From: Zygosaccharomyces rouxii
Taxonomy: Eukaryota > Ascomycota > Saccharomycetes > Saccharomycetales > Saccharomycetaceae
Direction of reading: 5' to 3'
Length of the DNA stretch: 64,000 nucleotides
Assembly (NCBI RefSeq): GCF_000026365.1
Contig: NC_012993.1
Coordinates: 1,426,001-1,490,000 of the forward strand
A program made the translations under genes and the position numbers. Shown here piece by piece: positions 47,879-57,047 of the stretch; the stretch's first letter is position 1, and each line of letters opens with the position of its first letter. The notes below the pieces were generated by a model. It searched no databases, had not been told where the DNA came from, and saw only the letters and a list, made by a program, of their open reading frames with translations.

Positions 47879-50041
47879 ATGCATCCCTCTCTTTCGCAAG
47901 GTGTTGGTTATGGTGTAATAGTTGGTCTAGGGGCATTTTTCGCCGTTGTTATGAACATTGTTACTTTAATACAGAATAAGTTCTCCAGAAACAAGGTGGG
48001 CGGTGCAGATGAGTTTACGGCTGCATCTAGAAATGTTCCGTTACCGCTGATGATCGTTTCCATTGTAAGTACTTGGTGCTGGTCACTAACTCTTTTACAA
48101 TCTGCAACGGAATCCTATAGTTATGGTGTTTCTGGCGGATACTTGTATGCTGTTGGTGGTGCTATTCAAGTTTCTGTATTTAGTATAGTAGCCTCCAAGG
48201 TTAAAGCGAATGCTAATTTAGTGACCACTTTTCCAGAGGCTGGTCACTTAAGATTTGGAACCGCGGGTCATTTGACATACTTGTGGTGTGGTTTAAGTTG
48301 TAATACCATCGTCAGTTCTGTTATTCTTTTAGGCGGATCTGCTGTCTTTAACGCTGTTACCGGTATGAACAGCTATGCCGCTCTTTATTTATTACCGATG
48401 GTTTGTGCCGTTTACGTCTATTTTGGTGGGTTGAGGGCAACTTTTATTTCAGATGCTTGCCATACTTTTCCACTATTAGTATTTCTCATCATCTTTACAT
48501 TTGTTATCTACTGCGGTGGTTCAAGTAAAATTGGATCACCAGGTAAAATGTGGGAATTGCTATCTGAGGTGGCCCATCACGATCCTGTAGATAGTAATTA
48601 CCATGGATCATTTTTAACCTTTAGATCCAAGGATGGTGGTATCTTTCTTTTCATTACAATTATTACGGGGTTTGGTATTGTTGTTCTTGATCAAGCATAT
48701 TGGTCAAGAGCCATTGCCTCTCAATCGTTAAAGACTTCAAAGGCATACTTCATTGGTGCATGCTGTTGGTTCGTCATCCCATGGTCAATGGGGCTTGTTC
48801 TTGGTTTGGGCGCTAGAGCTACCTCTTTAATGCCTGGTTTCCCTTCCCTTAATTCAGACGAAGTTACCGCTGGTCTTTCAGCCGTTGCTGGTGCAAGTTT
48901 CTTATTGGGCAAAGCCGGCTCCACAATGATTCTGCTAATGATCTTTTTATCGGTTACTTCCGCATTCTCTGGTGAATTGATTGCAACTTCTACACTTTTA
49001 TCATATGACGTTTACAAGAAATATTTGAAAAAAGATGCGACTCCACAACAAGTCTTATTTGCATCTAAAGTATCAGTCTTCCTATGGGCAGCTTTTGCAG
49101 GTGGCATTGCTTGCGTTTTCCAAAAGATTGGTATATCAATGGGATGGTTATTCAACTTTTATGGTTGTGCTACTTCTAGTGGTGTTTTCCCCGTTGCATT
49201 AACTTTTACTTGGAGTAAATTGAACAAATGGGGAGCCGTTTCTGGTTGTCTAGCGGGAACAGCCATCGCCTTGGCCGTTTGGCTTGGTACTTGTAAGGCC
49301 ATTATGGGTGAAATTAATGTTGACAATTTATCCGATAGGTGGGTTTCATTTGCAGGTAATGCAACTGCTCTATTCTCTGGTGGTATAATTTCTATTGTAG
49401 TGTCATTAATTTGGCCACAAGAGTTTGACTGGAATGATATTAGAAACAAAAGTATTTTAACCGCCAACGAGGAGAAATTGATATATGAGCAAGGATCTGG
49501 TGAAGTCACTGAACTAGAAGAACACCATATAACTAATCCTAAAGATCAGAAGGCAGTTGAAGAAACCGGTCAACATGGACAATCGTTTACTTCAGATTCG
49601 TCTAAAGATGATGAAGGTAATGGAGATGATATTTTAAAAGAAGAAGAACGTGAAGAATACTGCGATCTGGAAGGAAGTGAATCACTTGAAGAAGTAGAGA
49701 TTATCGACGTTCCTCAAGAAGAAAATATACCTTTAACAAAGTTGAACAAACAATTCAAAGTATTTTCTGGGCTAGCCTTAGCTTTTGCCTTTGCAGTTTC
49801 TGTCTGCATACCTGTACCACAAATTGCAGCACCTTATGTCTATTCGAAGGGATTTTTCACATTTGTAGTGATTGCCAACATTATTTGGCTGTTCATCACT
49901 TTCAGCGTGTGTGTGATTTGGCCACTATTTGAAACTAGAAAGTTCATTTATGGCTTGTTCAATAGAAAAAAAAAAATAAGGAATAAACTGAATTTGCTTC
50001 TAGCGGAAATCGTAATGGTTTTGAGGTTAGAATCAGAATAG
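47879..50041 (+). CDS. DUR3: Dur3-type urea/polyamine transporter (sodium:solute symporter family)
   Basis: 720 residues (S. cerevisiae Dur3 735), with about 14–15 membrane segments. It opens with LSQGVGYGVIVGLGAFFAVVM. Family blocks follow: FTAASRNVPLPLMIVSIVSTW, WSLTLLQSATESYSYGVSGG, YVYFGGLRATFISDACHT, GFGIVVLDQAYWSRAIAS and FLSVTSAFSGELIATSTLLSYD. A long acidic cytosolic loop lies at about 540–615, before the last membrane helices. Dur3 takes up urea and polyamines at the plasma membrane and is nitrogen-regulated, which fits the GATA sites upstream. An 11-A run near 49965–49977 (RKKKIRNK) sits close to the C-terminus and is prone to indels, so the last ~20 residues should be checked. It could be a paralogue with another substrate. 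Confidence 0.9.
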   Translation: MHPSLSQGVGYGVIVGLGAFFAVVMNIVTLIQNKFSRNKVGGADEFTAASRNVPLPLMIVSIVSTWCWSLTLLQSATESYSYGVSGGYLYAVGGAIQVSVFSIVASKVKANANLVTTFPEAGHLRFGTAGHLTYLWCGLSCNTIVSSVILLGGSAVFNAVTGMNSYAALYLLPMVCAVYVYFGGLRATFISDACHTFPLLVFLIIFTFVIYCGGSSKIGSPGKMWELLSEVAHHDPVDSNYHGSFLTFRSKDGGIFLFITIITGFGIVVLDQAYWSRAIASQSLKTSKAYFIGACCWFVIPWSMGLVLGLGARATSLMPGFPSLNSDEVTAGLSAVAGASFLLGKAGSTMILLMIFLSVTSAFSGELIATSTLLSYDVYKKYLKKDATPQQVLFASKVSVFLWAAFAGGIACVFQKIGISMGWLFNFYGCATSSGVFPVALTFTWSKLNKWGAVSGCLAGTAIALAVWLGTCKAIMGEINVDNLSDRWVSFAGNATALFSGGIISIVVSLIWPQEFDWNDIRNKSILTANEEKLIYEQGSGEVTELEEHHITNPKDQKAVEETGQHGQSFTSDSSKDDEGNGDDILKEEEREEYCDLEGSESLEEVEIIDVPQEENIPLTKLNKQFKVFSGLALAFAFAVSVCIPVPQIAAPYVYSKGFFTFVVIANIIWLFITFSVCVIWPLFETRKFIYGLFNRKKKIRNKLNLLLAEIVMVLRLESE

Positions 50042-50174
50042 GTTAATTAAATAGTCCAATAAATCTACATTCTTATCTTATTTTATGTTCGTGTTCTGTA
50101 TAGATAAATCAGTTGCGAAGTAGAATATTAAGTTGAAAGTTAGTCTTTATACAATAATATCATAGTTAATTTGT

Positions 50175-51764
50175 TTATAGAGCTTCCACAGTTTCAGTAA
50201 TTGGAATTTTGCCTCCCTTGTACTGATAGAACAATTTCTCTGCAACGGTAAATGAAGCTTTCAAATCATCCAAGTGATTAGTATCGTAGATGTCAGATGG
50301 ATCTCTGCCATTTGGCAAATACCCACGTAATTGTTCCACATAATCTTTGAAAAAACCTGGTGGATAATAATGGTAAACCAAATTCTGCCCTACGTCTTTT
50401 TTCTTCCTATTACTGTAAACAATCTGTTCCTGTGGCGAAGGTAGCTGTGCCCTATTAGTCCAAACTCCAGCGATTGCAGATGCAGTAATTTCGAATGATG
50501 GCCATTTCAATGGCGTCAAAGTAACGCCGTTAAATGTTAGTGTTGGATCCCTAATAGCGAAAATGTTTAAAAACAATCCATCAACCATCGAGGAACCATC
50601 AGGGACTTTCTTGTGACCAGCGGTCAAAACAGATATACCAGTATCCTTTTCATTTAAAAACGGATAGTGCCAGTGGTAACCTGTTGAGAAAATGACATAA
50701 TCCACATTTTCAATCGAGGTTCCATCTTCAAAGATAATTTTCTTATTATCATCTGGCTTGAATTCTGTGACATGCGGTTTTACGTTTATTCCATCAGAGA
50801 CGGCTGCTTTTGACAACCAAGGGTATATTTCTTCTTTGTTAACGGATCTAGAAACAGTCACACTCTTTGCAATTGGAAATGCGTATTGTAAAATATCCAG
50901 ACCACTTAAACCTGTACCCACGAACAAAACGTTTTTGTCTTTAAAGATGGATGGCTCTCTGAAAGATTTAGAATGAAAAACGCTTGATTTAAATTTAGCA
51001 TTCCATTGGGAAAGCCCTGGTAATCTAGGTAGATAAGGAATCGAATAATGTCCTGTACTAACGATTACACCATCAAAATATTCAGTATACCATCTAATTT
51101 TATCACCCACAGTCTCCTTAACGGTTAATTTCCACTTGTTATTCACTTTACTGATTTCAACGATCTCGGAGTTCAATCTAATGTATCTTTGTAGATCAAA
51201 CCTTTCGGTAAAGGACAATAACTCATCGGTGATTTCGTAATTGGTCACCAATGGATGCAAACGACTATCAGAAGGACGGCGTTGTCTATAGGGAATGAAT
51301 GAAGTTCTCAAATATCTACCAGGAACATTGGAAAAAAGATGACGATAAATGCCACTTTTGGCCCAATTGGTACCATGAGAACCGGTATCACCAGTAACCA
51401 AGGGTTTCGAATATGTATAATCTTGACCCGCTTCGGAAAATTCTCTGGGTACACTTGTTCTAGGTTTTAATACCCATGGATCATCATATTTTTCAGTATC
51501 AAACAAATCTTGTGGAACTACTTCGGGGTCGTCGAAACTAGGACTCCAAATACCACCGACCTGAGAATTTTGTTCGAAGGAAACAATTTTGGTGAACGCA
51601 GGATCAGCATTGTTGATCTTTGACTGATCAATTTCACCATTGGAATCGTAAGTAATTGTGGTAGAACCATCTTTCTTGGTATGAAGTAATTCAAATAGTG
51701 TGGTAAGGCCAGCCGCACCAGCACCTACAATGGCCACCGATTGAATGTCAAAATCCTGAGTCAT
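50175..51764 (-). CDS. Flavin-dependent monooxygenase (FMO family)
   Basis: 529 residues. The FAD-binding fold is at the N-terminus (SVAIVGAGAAGLTTLFELLH, GAGAAG at 14–19) and the NADPH-binding motif is NVLFVGTGLSGLDILQYAFP near 257–276. The FMO fingerprint region reads KFKSSVFHSKSFREP, and a later conserved block reads VDYVIFSTGYHWHYPFL. Such enzymes oxygenate nucleophilic sulfur or nitrogen using NADPH and O2. S. cerevisiae Fmo1 (432 residues) oxidises thiols in the ER; this protein is about 100 residues longer and may not be its orthologue. The promoter holds four AGTCAT elements at 10-bp spacing. The gene is adjacent to and co-directional with a second, FMN-dependent monooxygenase, suggesting related substrates. 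Confidence 0.88.
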   Translation of the reverse strand: MTQDFDIQSVAIVGAGAAGLTTLFELLHTKKDGSTTITYDSNGEIDQSKINNADPAFTKIVSFEQNSQVGGIWSPSFDDPEVVPQDLFDTEKYDDPWVLKPRTSVPREFSEAGQDYTYSKPLVTGDTGSHGTNWAKSGIYRHLFSNVPGRYLRTSFIPYRQRRPSDSRLHPLVTNYEITDELLSFTERFDLQRYIRLNSEIVEISKVNNKWKLTVKETVGDKIRWYTEYFDGVIVSTGHYSIPYLPRLPGLSQWNAKFKSSVFHSKSFREPSIFKDKNVLFVGTGLSGLDILQYAFPIAKSVTVSRSVNKEEIYPWLSKAAVSDGINVKPHVTEFKPDDNKKIIFEDGTSIENVDYVIFSTGYHWHYPFLNEKDTGISVLTAGHKKVPDGSSMVDGLFLNIFAIRDPTLTFNGVTLTPLKWPSFEITASAIAGVWTNRAQLPSPQEQIVYSNRKKKDVGQNLVYHYYPPGFFKDYVEQLRGYLPNGRDPSDIYDTNHLDDLKASFTVAEKLFYQYKGGKIPITETVEAL

Positions 51765-51903
51765 GAGAATCTAGAGCCTTGGATATCTTCATGTTTTTTT
51801 TCTTGTTAACGTTGACATATCTTATCTCTTCTTAAGTATCCACTAGATGAATCTATATGCACGCCCCACTTTTTCTTGGACGCTCGGTCTCTGTCTTTAT
51901 GAG

Positions 51904-51940
51904 GAGTCATCTAGAGTCATCTAAAGTCATCGGAAGTCAT
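51904..51940 (+). repeat. Four AGTCAT elements at exact 10-bp intervals (FMO promoter)
   Basis: GAGTCAT at 51904 and 51914, then AAGTCAT at 51924 and 51934, each followed by CT, CT, CG or TG. In the direction of the FMO gene they read ATGACTC or ATGACTT, half-sites of the bZIP (Gcn4/AP-1) type. They lie 140–176 bp upstream of the FMO ATG. Confidence 0.85.
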
Positions 51941-51972
51941 TGTCTGTCTTTTAAAGTCTATTTACTTAACGT

Positions 51973-53490
51973 TTACAGATCGCCTCTCAAACGCTTCAAA
52001 GCATCAGGATAACGTTTTTCATGTTGTTCTCGAGACTCACCAGAACGCCAGGTAAGTGGTTCAGCCGGATGGGTCTTGTCTAGTGTGCTTTTTCCAAACA
52101 GTTGTTCTCTAAATGTCAAATAACCACTTTCTTGAGAGCCCTGTTGGTAATCTTCTGCTGCTAGACCACGTCTACGTAGTTCTGGTAACAAGTACTCAAC
52201 GATATCTTCGTAAGTTTCTGGTAGAACTGCATATGCAAAATTGAAACCATCGATATCGGAGATATCAATCCATTCCTGTATATTGTCTGCTACCTCTTCT
52301 GGTGTACCAATGATCAGTGCGCCACTACCACCGACTTTAATTTCATCCGCGATGGTTTTTTTGGTCCAACGATCGACTCTTGGGTAGGCACTTTGCCATT
52401 TCTTTACAGCTGATGCGGTTGCAATTTGATCCACATTGGTCAAAGTTTCATCGTCTTCAAATTTATTCAAGTCAACACCGGTCCAACCTGAAAACATGGC
52501 ACGAGCACCTTCCTCATCGGCATAGGATTTGTAGTACCGATACTTCTCTTCTGCCAATTCATGGGTATCACCGAGGATAACTGTGATTAAACTGATAAAT
52601 TTAATCTTTGTCACATCTCTGTGGTACTTTTCACTTGCAATCTTTTTAACCGCTTTAACCTGTTTATCTAGATCTTGTGGTGTCAATGCAGAAAGAAACA
52701 CAATTTCCGCATTTCTAGCAGCTAATTCCTTACCCTTTGCAGAAACACCTGCTTGAATTATCACAGGTAATTTTTGGGCACTCTGTTGAGTAAACGCAGG
52801 TCCAGGCACTTTGAAATGATCACCTTCGTGGTTTATATGTCTTAAACCATTGGGATCGGTAAAGACAACCTTTTCTGAATCTAATTTGACGGCACCTTCC
52901 TGCCATGACGACAGAAATAATTTGTAAACCACATCGACATACTCTTCAGCACGCGCATATCTAACATCATTAGGAGGTAAATTTTCACCATTTAAAAGAT
53001 TTCTTGCTGCACTATTCAAATAAGAAGTCACAATATTCCAACCGACTCTACCATTACTAATTAGATCAAGTGTACCTAGTCTTCTTGCCAAATGGTATGG
53101 CTGTTCACTAATGGTAGAAATTGTAATACCAAAGGCAAGCTTCTTAGTGACAGCGGCCATCAACGGAATGAAATAACTTGGATCCAACGTGGGAAATTGT
53201 GAACCAACACGGGCAACCGGTTCCAAATTAGATGGTCCCTTGTAAACGTCATAGGGTCCTAGAACATCTGCCAAAAACACTGTATTAAATTTACCCTTTT
53301 CTAACAATTTGGCTAAATCTGTCCAATAATTAGGATTGGAAAATAATTCAGTAGTTCTATCATTGGGATTCCTCCAATTGTTAATGGTCTGGTTACCAGC
53401 AGACCCCATAAGAAATGCATTTATGATTAAATTCTTCTTCTTATGTTCAGTCTTGACTTTCTTTGGAGGTGGTGATGAACTGCGAGTCAT
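51973..53490 (-). CDS. Bacterial-luciferase-like FMN monooxygenase (NtaA/SnaA/DszA family)
   Basis: 505 residues. The N-terminus after a short basic leader is LIINAFLMGSAGNQTINNWR, followed by FNTVFLADVLGPYDVYKG and FITLMAAVTKKLAFGITISTISEQPYHLARRL-type blocks. Residues from RRLGTLDLISNGRVGWNIVTS are strongly diagnostic of the DszA/NtaA/SnaA subfamily. GVSAKGKELAARNAEIVFLS and GGSGALIIGTPEEVADNIQE are further family blocks. Known members use FMNH2 and O2 to cleave C–S or C–N bonds (dibenzothiophene sulfone, nitrilotriacetate, pristinamycin) and need a separate flavin reductase, which is not visible in this window. The family is mainly bacterial but present in many fungi; an ancient transfer is plausible. 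The substrate is unknown. Confidence 0.9.
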   Translation of the reverse strand: MTRSSSPPPKKVKTEHKKKNLIINAFLMGSAGNQTINNWRNPNDRTTELFSNPNYWTDLAKLLEKGKFNTVFLADVLGPYDVYKGPSNLEPVARVGSQFPTLDPSYFIPLMAAVTKKLAFGITISTISEQPYHLARRLGTLDLISNGRVGWNIVTSYLNSAARNLLNGENLPPNDVRYARAEEYVDVVYKLFLSSWQEGAVKLDSEKVVFTDPNGLRHINHEGDHFKVPGPAFTQQSAQKLPVIIQAGVSAKGKELAARNAEIVFLSALTPQDLDKQVKAVKKIASEKYHRDVTKIKFISLITVILGDTHELAEEKYRYYKSYADEEGARAMFSGWTGVDLNKFEDDETLTNVDQIATASAVKKWQSAYPRVDRWTKKTIADEIKVGGSGALIIGTPEEVADNIQEWIDISDIDGFNFAYAVLPETYEDIVEYLLPELRRRGLAAEDYQQGSQESGYLTFREQLFGKSTLDKTHPAEPLTWRSGESREQHEKRYPDALKRLRGDL

Positions 53491-53857
53491 TTCAAATTAT
53501 CCTTGTTTCTTATAACAAACAATATCTAACCAATCATACTGAAACTACCAATGCTACCAATACTATTTTAACTATCAAATTCAGGCCTTATATACCTTTT
53601 TTAAACTTTCGGATTCCCCATGATCATTTGGTTCTTTGACTTGAAGTCTTTTGTCTCAATGCCACAGCGACCATTTAAGATAAGAATGACTAGCTTTGCC
53701 ATAGAAACAATTTCAGCCAGAAGAAATCAGATATTATATATACGATAGGAATGGCATGATCTTGAATGGGTGCTGTATGGTACGGGGATGACTGCTTGGC
53801 GATAGATTATTGATATCTGTGTTTTTGGATCGATAGGGGCTCGAGAAAGCGTATGCT
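53491..53857. promoter_or_regulatory. Bidirectional promoter between the luciferase-like and reductase genes
   Basis: 367 bp. TATA-like sequences face each way (TATATA near 53588 for the minus gene; ATTATATATA near 53732). A minimal upstream frame, ATG CTA TGT TGA at 53853–53864, overlaps the start of the right-hand gene. No named regulator site is clear. Confidence 0.55.
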
Positions 53858-55045
53858 ATGTTGAAGAGAGGCTATAATTATTCTGAAGTTGTAGTTGAAG
53901 AAGGTAGACACATTAAGTTTGCCAAAAGGGAGTTGGGTGCTGTCAATATTCCCATATGTCAAAAAGCACTAGTGGTTGAACATTTTGATAAAGATTTGGC
54001 ATTTACCACTGACATTTCCGTTGAACAACACCTGGAAGACTATGAAATATTAGTGCAAAATAAATTCGTGGGGTTAAATCATGTTGATTGGAAATCTAAG
54101 AAGTACAAATTTAACATATATTCTTTTCCCTGGGTTAACGGTAGGGAATCCAGTGGAGTTGTTGTTAAGAGAGGTTCTCGTGTAGATAAAGATCGTTTCC
54201 CATTGGGGGCAGAAGTGTTTTTAGCAAGTACTTCCTACAGAATTTTGAAAACTTCGACATTCCAGGAGTATACTGTTTTCGATTCTAGGCTCGTTTGGCG
54301 ATTGCCTCACTCTCCAACTGCAAACGGTTCATTAGGTGTCAAGAAATTCGATCTCGATTTTGCAGCTGGTATTGGTGTTGCACTAGTCACTGCAGGATCT
54401 GCACTTTCACATTTGGTGGATTTTGCAGATCTGTCGACATTGTCACCTCGTTCTAATCTCATAATTTGGGGTGGAACGTCCTGTGTGGGGATTTATTTGA
54501 CCCAGTTGGCCAGATCCTCACAAAGGTTCAATAAAATCCTTGTTGTTGCTGCTAAAAGACATGAAAACTATCTAAGGGAATTAGGTGCTACCCATGTAAT
54601 CGATAGACACTTGACAGAGGGAGAAATCTTGGATCAAGTGAACACGATTTGTCCACAGGGAATTAATCATGGGATTGACGTTGTATCTAAAAAGACTGCA
54701 ACACACCTAATGAACATCTTACAGCAAGAAGGAAATGGTGAGAAAAAATTGGTATGTGTGGTAGATGCTCCAGAACTACCCACAAAGACCGCCTTTACTA
54801 ACCGTACAGGCAAATTTATCATCGAGAAAGTCAGTATAAAAAAATTTCATGAAGACCTTGAATACGGAACTACATTCGTTGACTACACTTCAAAACTTTT
54901 GGAGAGTGGTCATTTAAAACCGGTACAATCGTTGAAGATTTTCAAGGCTCTAGGTAAATTTGGTCAAAGTATTAGGAATGGGTTATTAGAATTAGAGGAG
55001 AAGGGACCAAGTGCAGAAAAATATGTGGCATGTTTAGAAACATGA
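53858..55045 (+). CDS. Medium-chain (zinc-free) dehydrogenase/reductase, YNL134C/YCR102C type
   Basis: 395 residues. The GroES-like N-terminal domain contains EDYEILVQNKFVGLNHVDWK and FPWVNGRESSGVVVKRGSRV. The Rossmann domain begins with NLIIWGGTSCVGIYLTQLAR, with the nucleotide loop GGTSCVG near residue 206, followed by VVAAKRHENYLRELGATHVI. Neither the catalytic zinc ligand set nor the structural four-Cys lobe is present, so it belongs with the NAD(P)H-dependent quinone/aldehyde reductases such as S. cerevisiae YNL134C, YCR102C and YLR460C (about 370 residues). ATG 53858 is preferred because the earlier ATG at 53853 opens a three-codon frame only. It is divergent from the luciferase-like monooxygenase and may share its promoter. 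Confidence 0.82.
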   Translation: MLKRGYNYSEVVVEEGRHIKFAKRELGAVNIPICQKALVVEHFDKDLAFTTDISVEQHLEDYEILVQNKFVGLNHVDWKSKKYKFNIYSFPWVNGRESSGVVVKRGSRVDKDRFPLGAEVFLASTSYRILKTSTFQEYTVFDSRLVWRLPHSPTANGSLGVKKFDLDFAAGIGVALVTAGSALSHLVDFADLSTLSPRSNLIIWGGTSCVGIYLTQLARSSQRFNKILVVAAKRHENYLRELGATHVIDRHLTEGEILDQVNTICPQGINHGIDVVSKKTATHLMNILQQEGNGEKKLVCVVDAPELPTKTAFTNRTGKFIIEKVSIKKFHEDLEYGTTFVDYTSKLLESGHLKPVQSLKIFKALGKFGQSIRNGLLELEEKGPSAEKYVACLET

Positions 55046-55310
55046 ACCTGCAGTTAAAACCACATGTATGTATCACTTAGTTTAGAAAGAAGGAATATAT
55101 TCTTGAGATTGAGAACGTCTTTGAAAGACCCGATGGCTCTTGAAATGTGAGCCACATATTAGAGCCACACGATCAATAAAATCAGAAAGCATTTTGATGA
55201 TGTAATCTCAAGTGAGATAAAAAGACCCCAAGAATTTACCATGGTTCTCCAACTTTGCTCTATTTCTTCTAGGAATCAGGTAAGTTAAGCTAGCAACACG
55301 AATCGCCATC

Positions 55311-57047
55311 ATGGTAAGTGAAGAGAAGGTCCAGAAGAAAGGTACTGGTGAAATTAAAGTCCTTGAAAGCAACAGTAGTATTTTCTCAGACTCTAGTGAA
55401 CAAGTACAAGAAGTTTTCAAGACCGATGTGCCTGAGGATCAAGTTTTAGCCGAAGTCGAAGAAATAATCGTGGAGAATGGACTTGAAGAATATGAAGAAT
55501 TGTTGACTAGAGGAGCTCTTTTAGCCAACAAACCTGGATTATTGCAAAACGAAGGTTATACTGATGCGGAAAGAAGAGCAATCTCTAGAGAGACAACTCA
55601 TCCAATTCTTTCTCTGTCACGAGTCATGATAATGGCGGCTATTTGTACTTCCTGCGCAGCATTGAATTTCGGTATGGACGAAAGTGCTATTGGGGGAGCT
55701 GTTATGGGATTTACTCAACAATTTAAGATTACAAACATCAATATTCAAGGTTTAACAGTGGCTTCACCTTATTTAACTGCTGCTATCTTTGGTTCTCCCT
55801 TAGCAGTTCTTTTCAACAAATATTTTGGTAGAAAATGGGTCGTATTTGTAAGTTGCTTATTCGGAGTTGCTGGATCTTTGATTCAAGCATTTGCCAACCA
55901 TCTTGGTGTCCTTCTATTTGCTCGCTTACTATTGGGAGTTGGCATGGGCCTTAATTCTGCCGTTGTTCCAATCTATACTGCTGAATGTTCACCCGCTGTT
56001 TCAAGAGGAGCTATTCTGATGTTATGGCAAATGTTTATTGCGTTGGGTGTTTGTTTGGGATCTGTATTCAATAGAGCTTTCATAAAAATTCCGGGTTCTG
56101 CATCTTGGAGATTGATGATTGGTTCTTCTGTAGTTCCACCATTGGTCACCGGTATTCTCATATATTTTCCACCAGAATCACCTCGTTGGCTATTAATTCA
56201 CGATAAACCTCGAGAATCGCTATTAGCTCTGCTGAAATTAAGATCCACTCCAGTATCTGGCGCCAAGGATTTCTACGTTCTTTACGAATCGCTAAAGTAT
56301 GAACGCAAGTTAGACACTCGTCTCTCAGCATGGCAACAGTTTCTCTCAATCTTTACGGATAAAAGAAATAGATTTGCACTTATTGTTTCATTCATTGGCG
56401 TCTTAGGTCAACAATATGGTGGTGTTAATATTCTCGTTTCATATACAGCTACCATTTTGACAAAATCTGGTGTAAATCCACTCGATTCCATTGCTGGTTC
56501 TATTGGTATCGGGGGTGGATGTTTCCTGTCCACTTTTCTAAGTGCTCAATTGATTGATAGATTTGGAAGAAGAACTATGCTTTTAGTTACTCTACCGGTG
56601 GAAGGCGCATGTTTATTCTGGTTAGGCGGTGCCCTAAACATATCTGAAAATAATGCTCGCCTAGCTGTCGCATTGACCGCAATGTACGTTTATGTTTTGT
56701 TTTATGGGACCGGTATTGGACCCATTAGTTTTACACTCGTCGCAGAGACGCCTTCCATCTCAGTGAGAGAAGCTCATAGTGCATTTTGTATGGCTCTCAA
56801 TTGGATACTGGATTTTGTTGTGAGTATGTCATGGCCAAAGATGGATTCTACCATGTCAGATTCTGGTGGATTCTACTTCTACGCTGCTTTCAATCTATTA
56901 TTGTGGGTAGCCACTTTCTTTTGTATCCCAGAGACTAAAAGATACACATTAGAGCAACTAGATGAAGTCTTCAAATTAGGAGTTGGCCAATTTTTTAGGA
57001 AAAAAATTACTTGTTTGCCTCGTAGTTTGAAGCATTGGAGAGAGTAG
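55311..57047 (+). CDS. Sugar-porter-family MFS transporter of unknown substrate
   Basis: 578 residues with about 100 cytosolic N-terminal residues and 12 membrane segments. Family signatures: FGRKWVVFVSCLFGVAGSLI, RLLLGVGMGLNSAVVPIYTAE, PPESPRWLLIHDKPRESLL and DRFGRRTMLLVTLPVEGAC, and PETKRYTLEQLDEVF at the C-terminus. Helix 1 has FGMDESAIGGA where hexose carriers usually have GYDxGxxxG, and the QQYGGVNILVSYTATI segment replaces the hexose QQxxGxNxxxYY motif. It resembles the polyol/inositol-like branch rather than the HXT branch. It follows the reductase gene on the same strand (265 bp apart) and is the last intact gene of this accessory group. Confidence 0.85.
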   Translation: MVSEEKVQKKGTGEIKVLESNSSIFSDSSEQVQEVFKTDVPEDQVLAEVEEIIVENGLEEYEELLTRGALLANKPGLLQNEGYTDAERRAISRETTHPILSLSRVMIMAAICTSCAALNFGMDESAIGGAVMGFTQQFKITNINIQGLTVASPYLTAAIFGSPLAVLFNKYFGRKWVVFVSCLFGVAGSLIQAFANHLGVLLFARLLLGVGMGLNSAVVPIYTAECSPAVSRGAILMLWQMFIALGVCLGSVFNRAFIKIPGSASWRLMIGSSVVPPLVTGILIYFPPESPRWLLIHDKPRESLLALLKLRSTPVSGAKDFYVLYESLKYERKLDTRLSAWQQFLSIFTDKRNRFALIVSFIGVLGQQYGGVNILVSYTATILTKSGVNPLDSIAGSIGIGGGCFLSTFLSAQLIDRFGRRTMLLVTLPVEGACLFWLGGALNISENNARLAVALTAMYVYVLFYGTGIGPISFTLVAETPSISVREAHSAFCMALNWILDFVVSMSWPKMDSTMSDSGGFYFYAAFNLLLWVATFFCIPETKRYTLEQLDEVFKLGVGQFFRKKITCLPRSLKHWRE

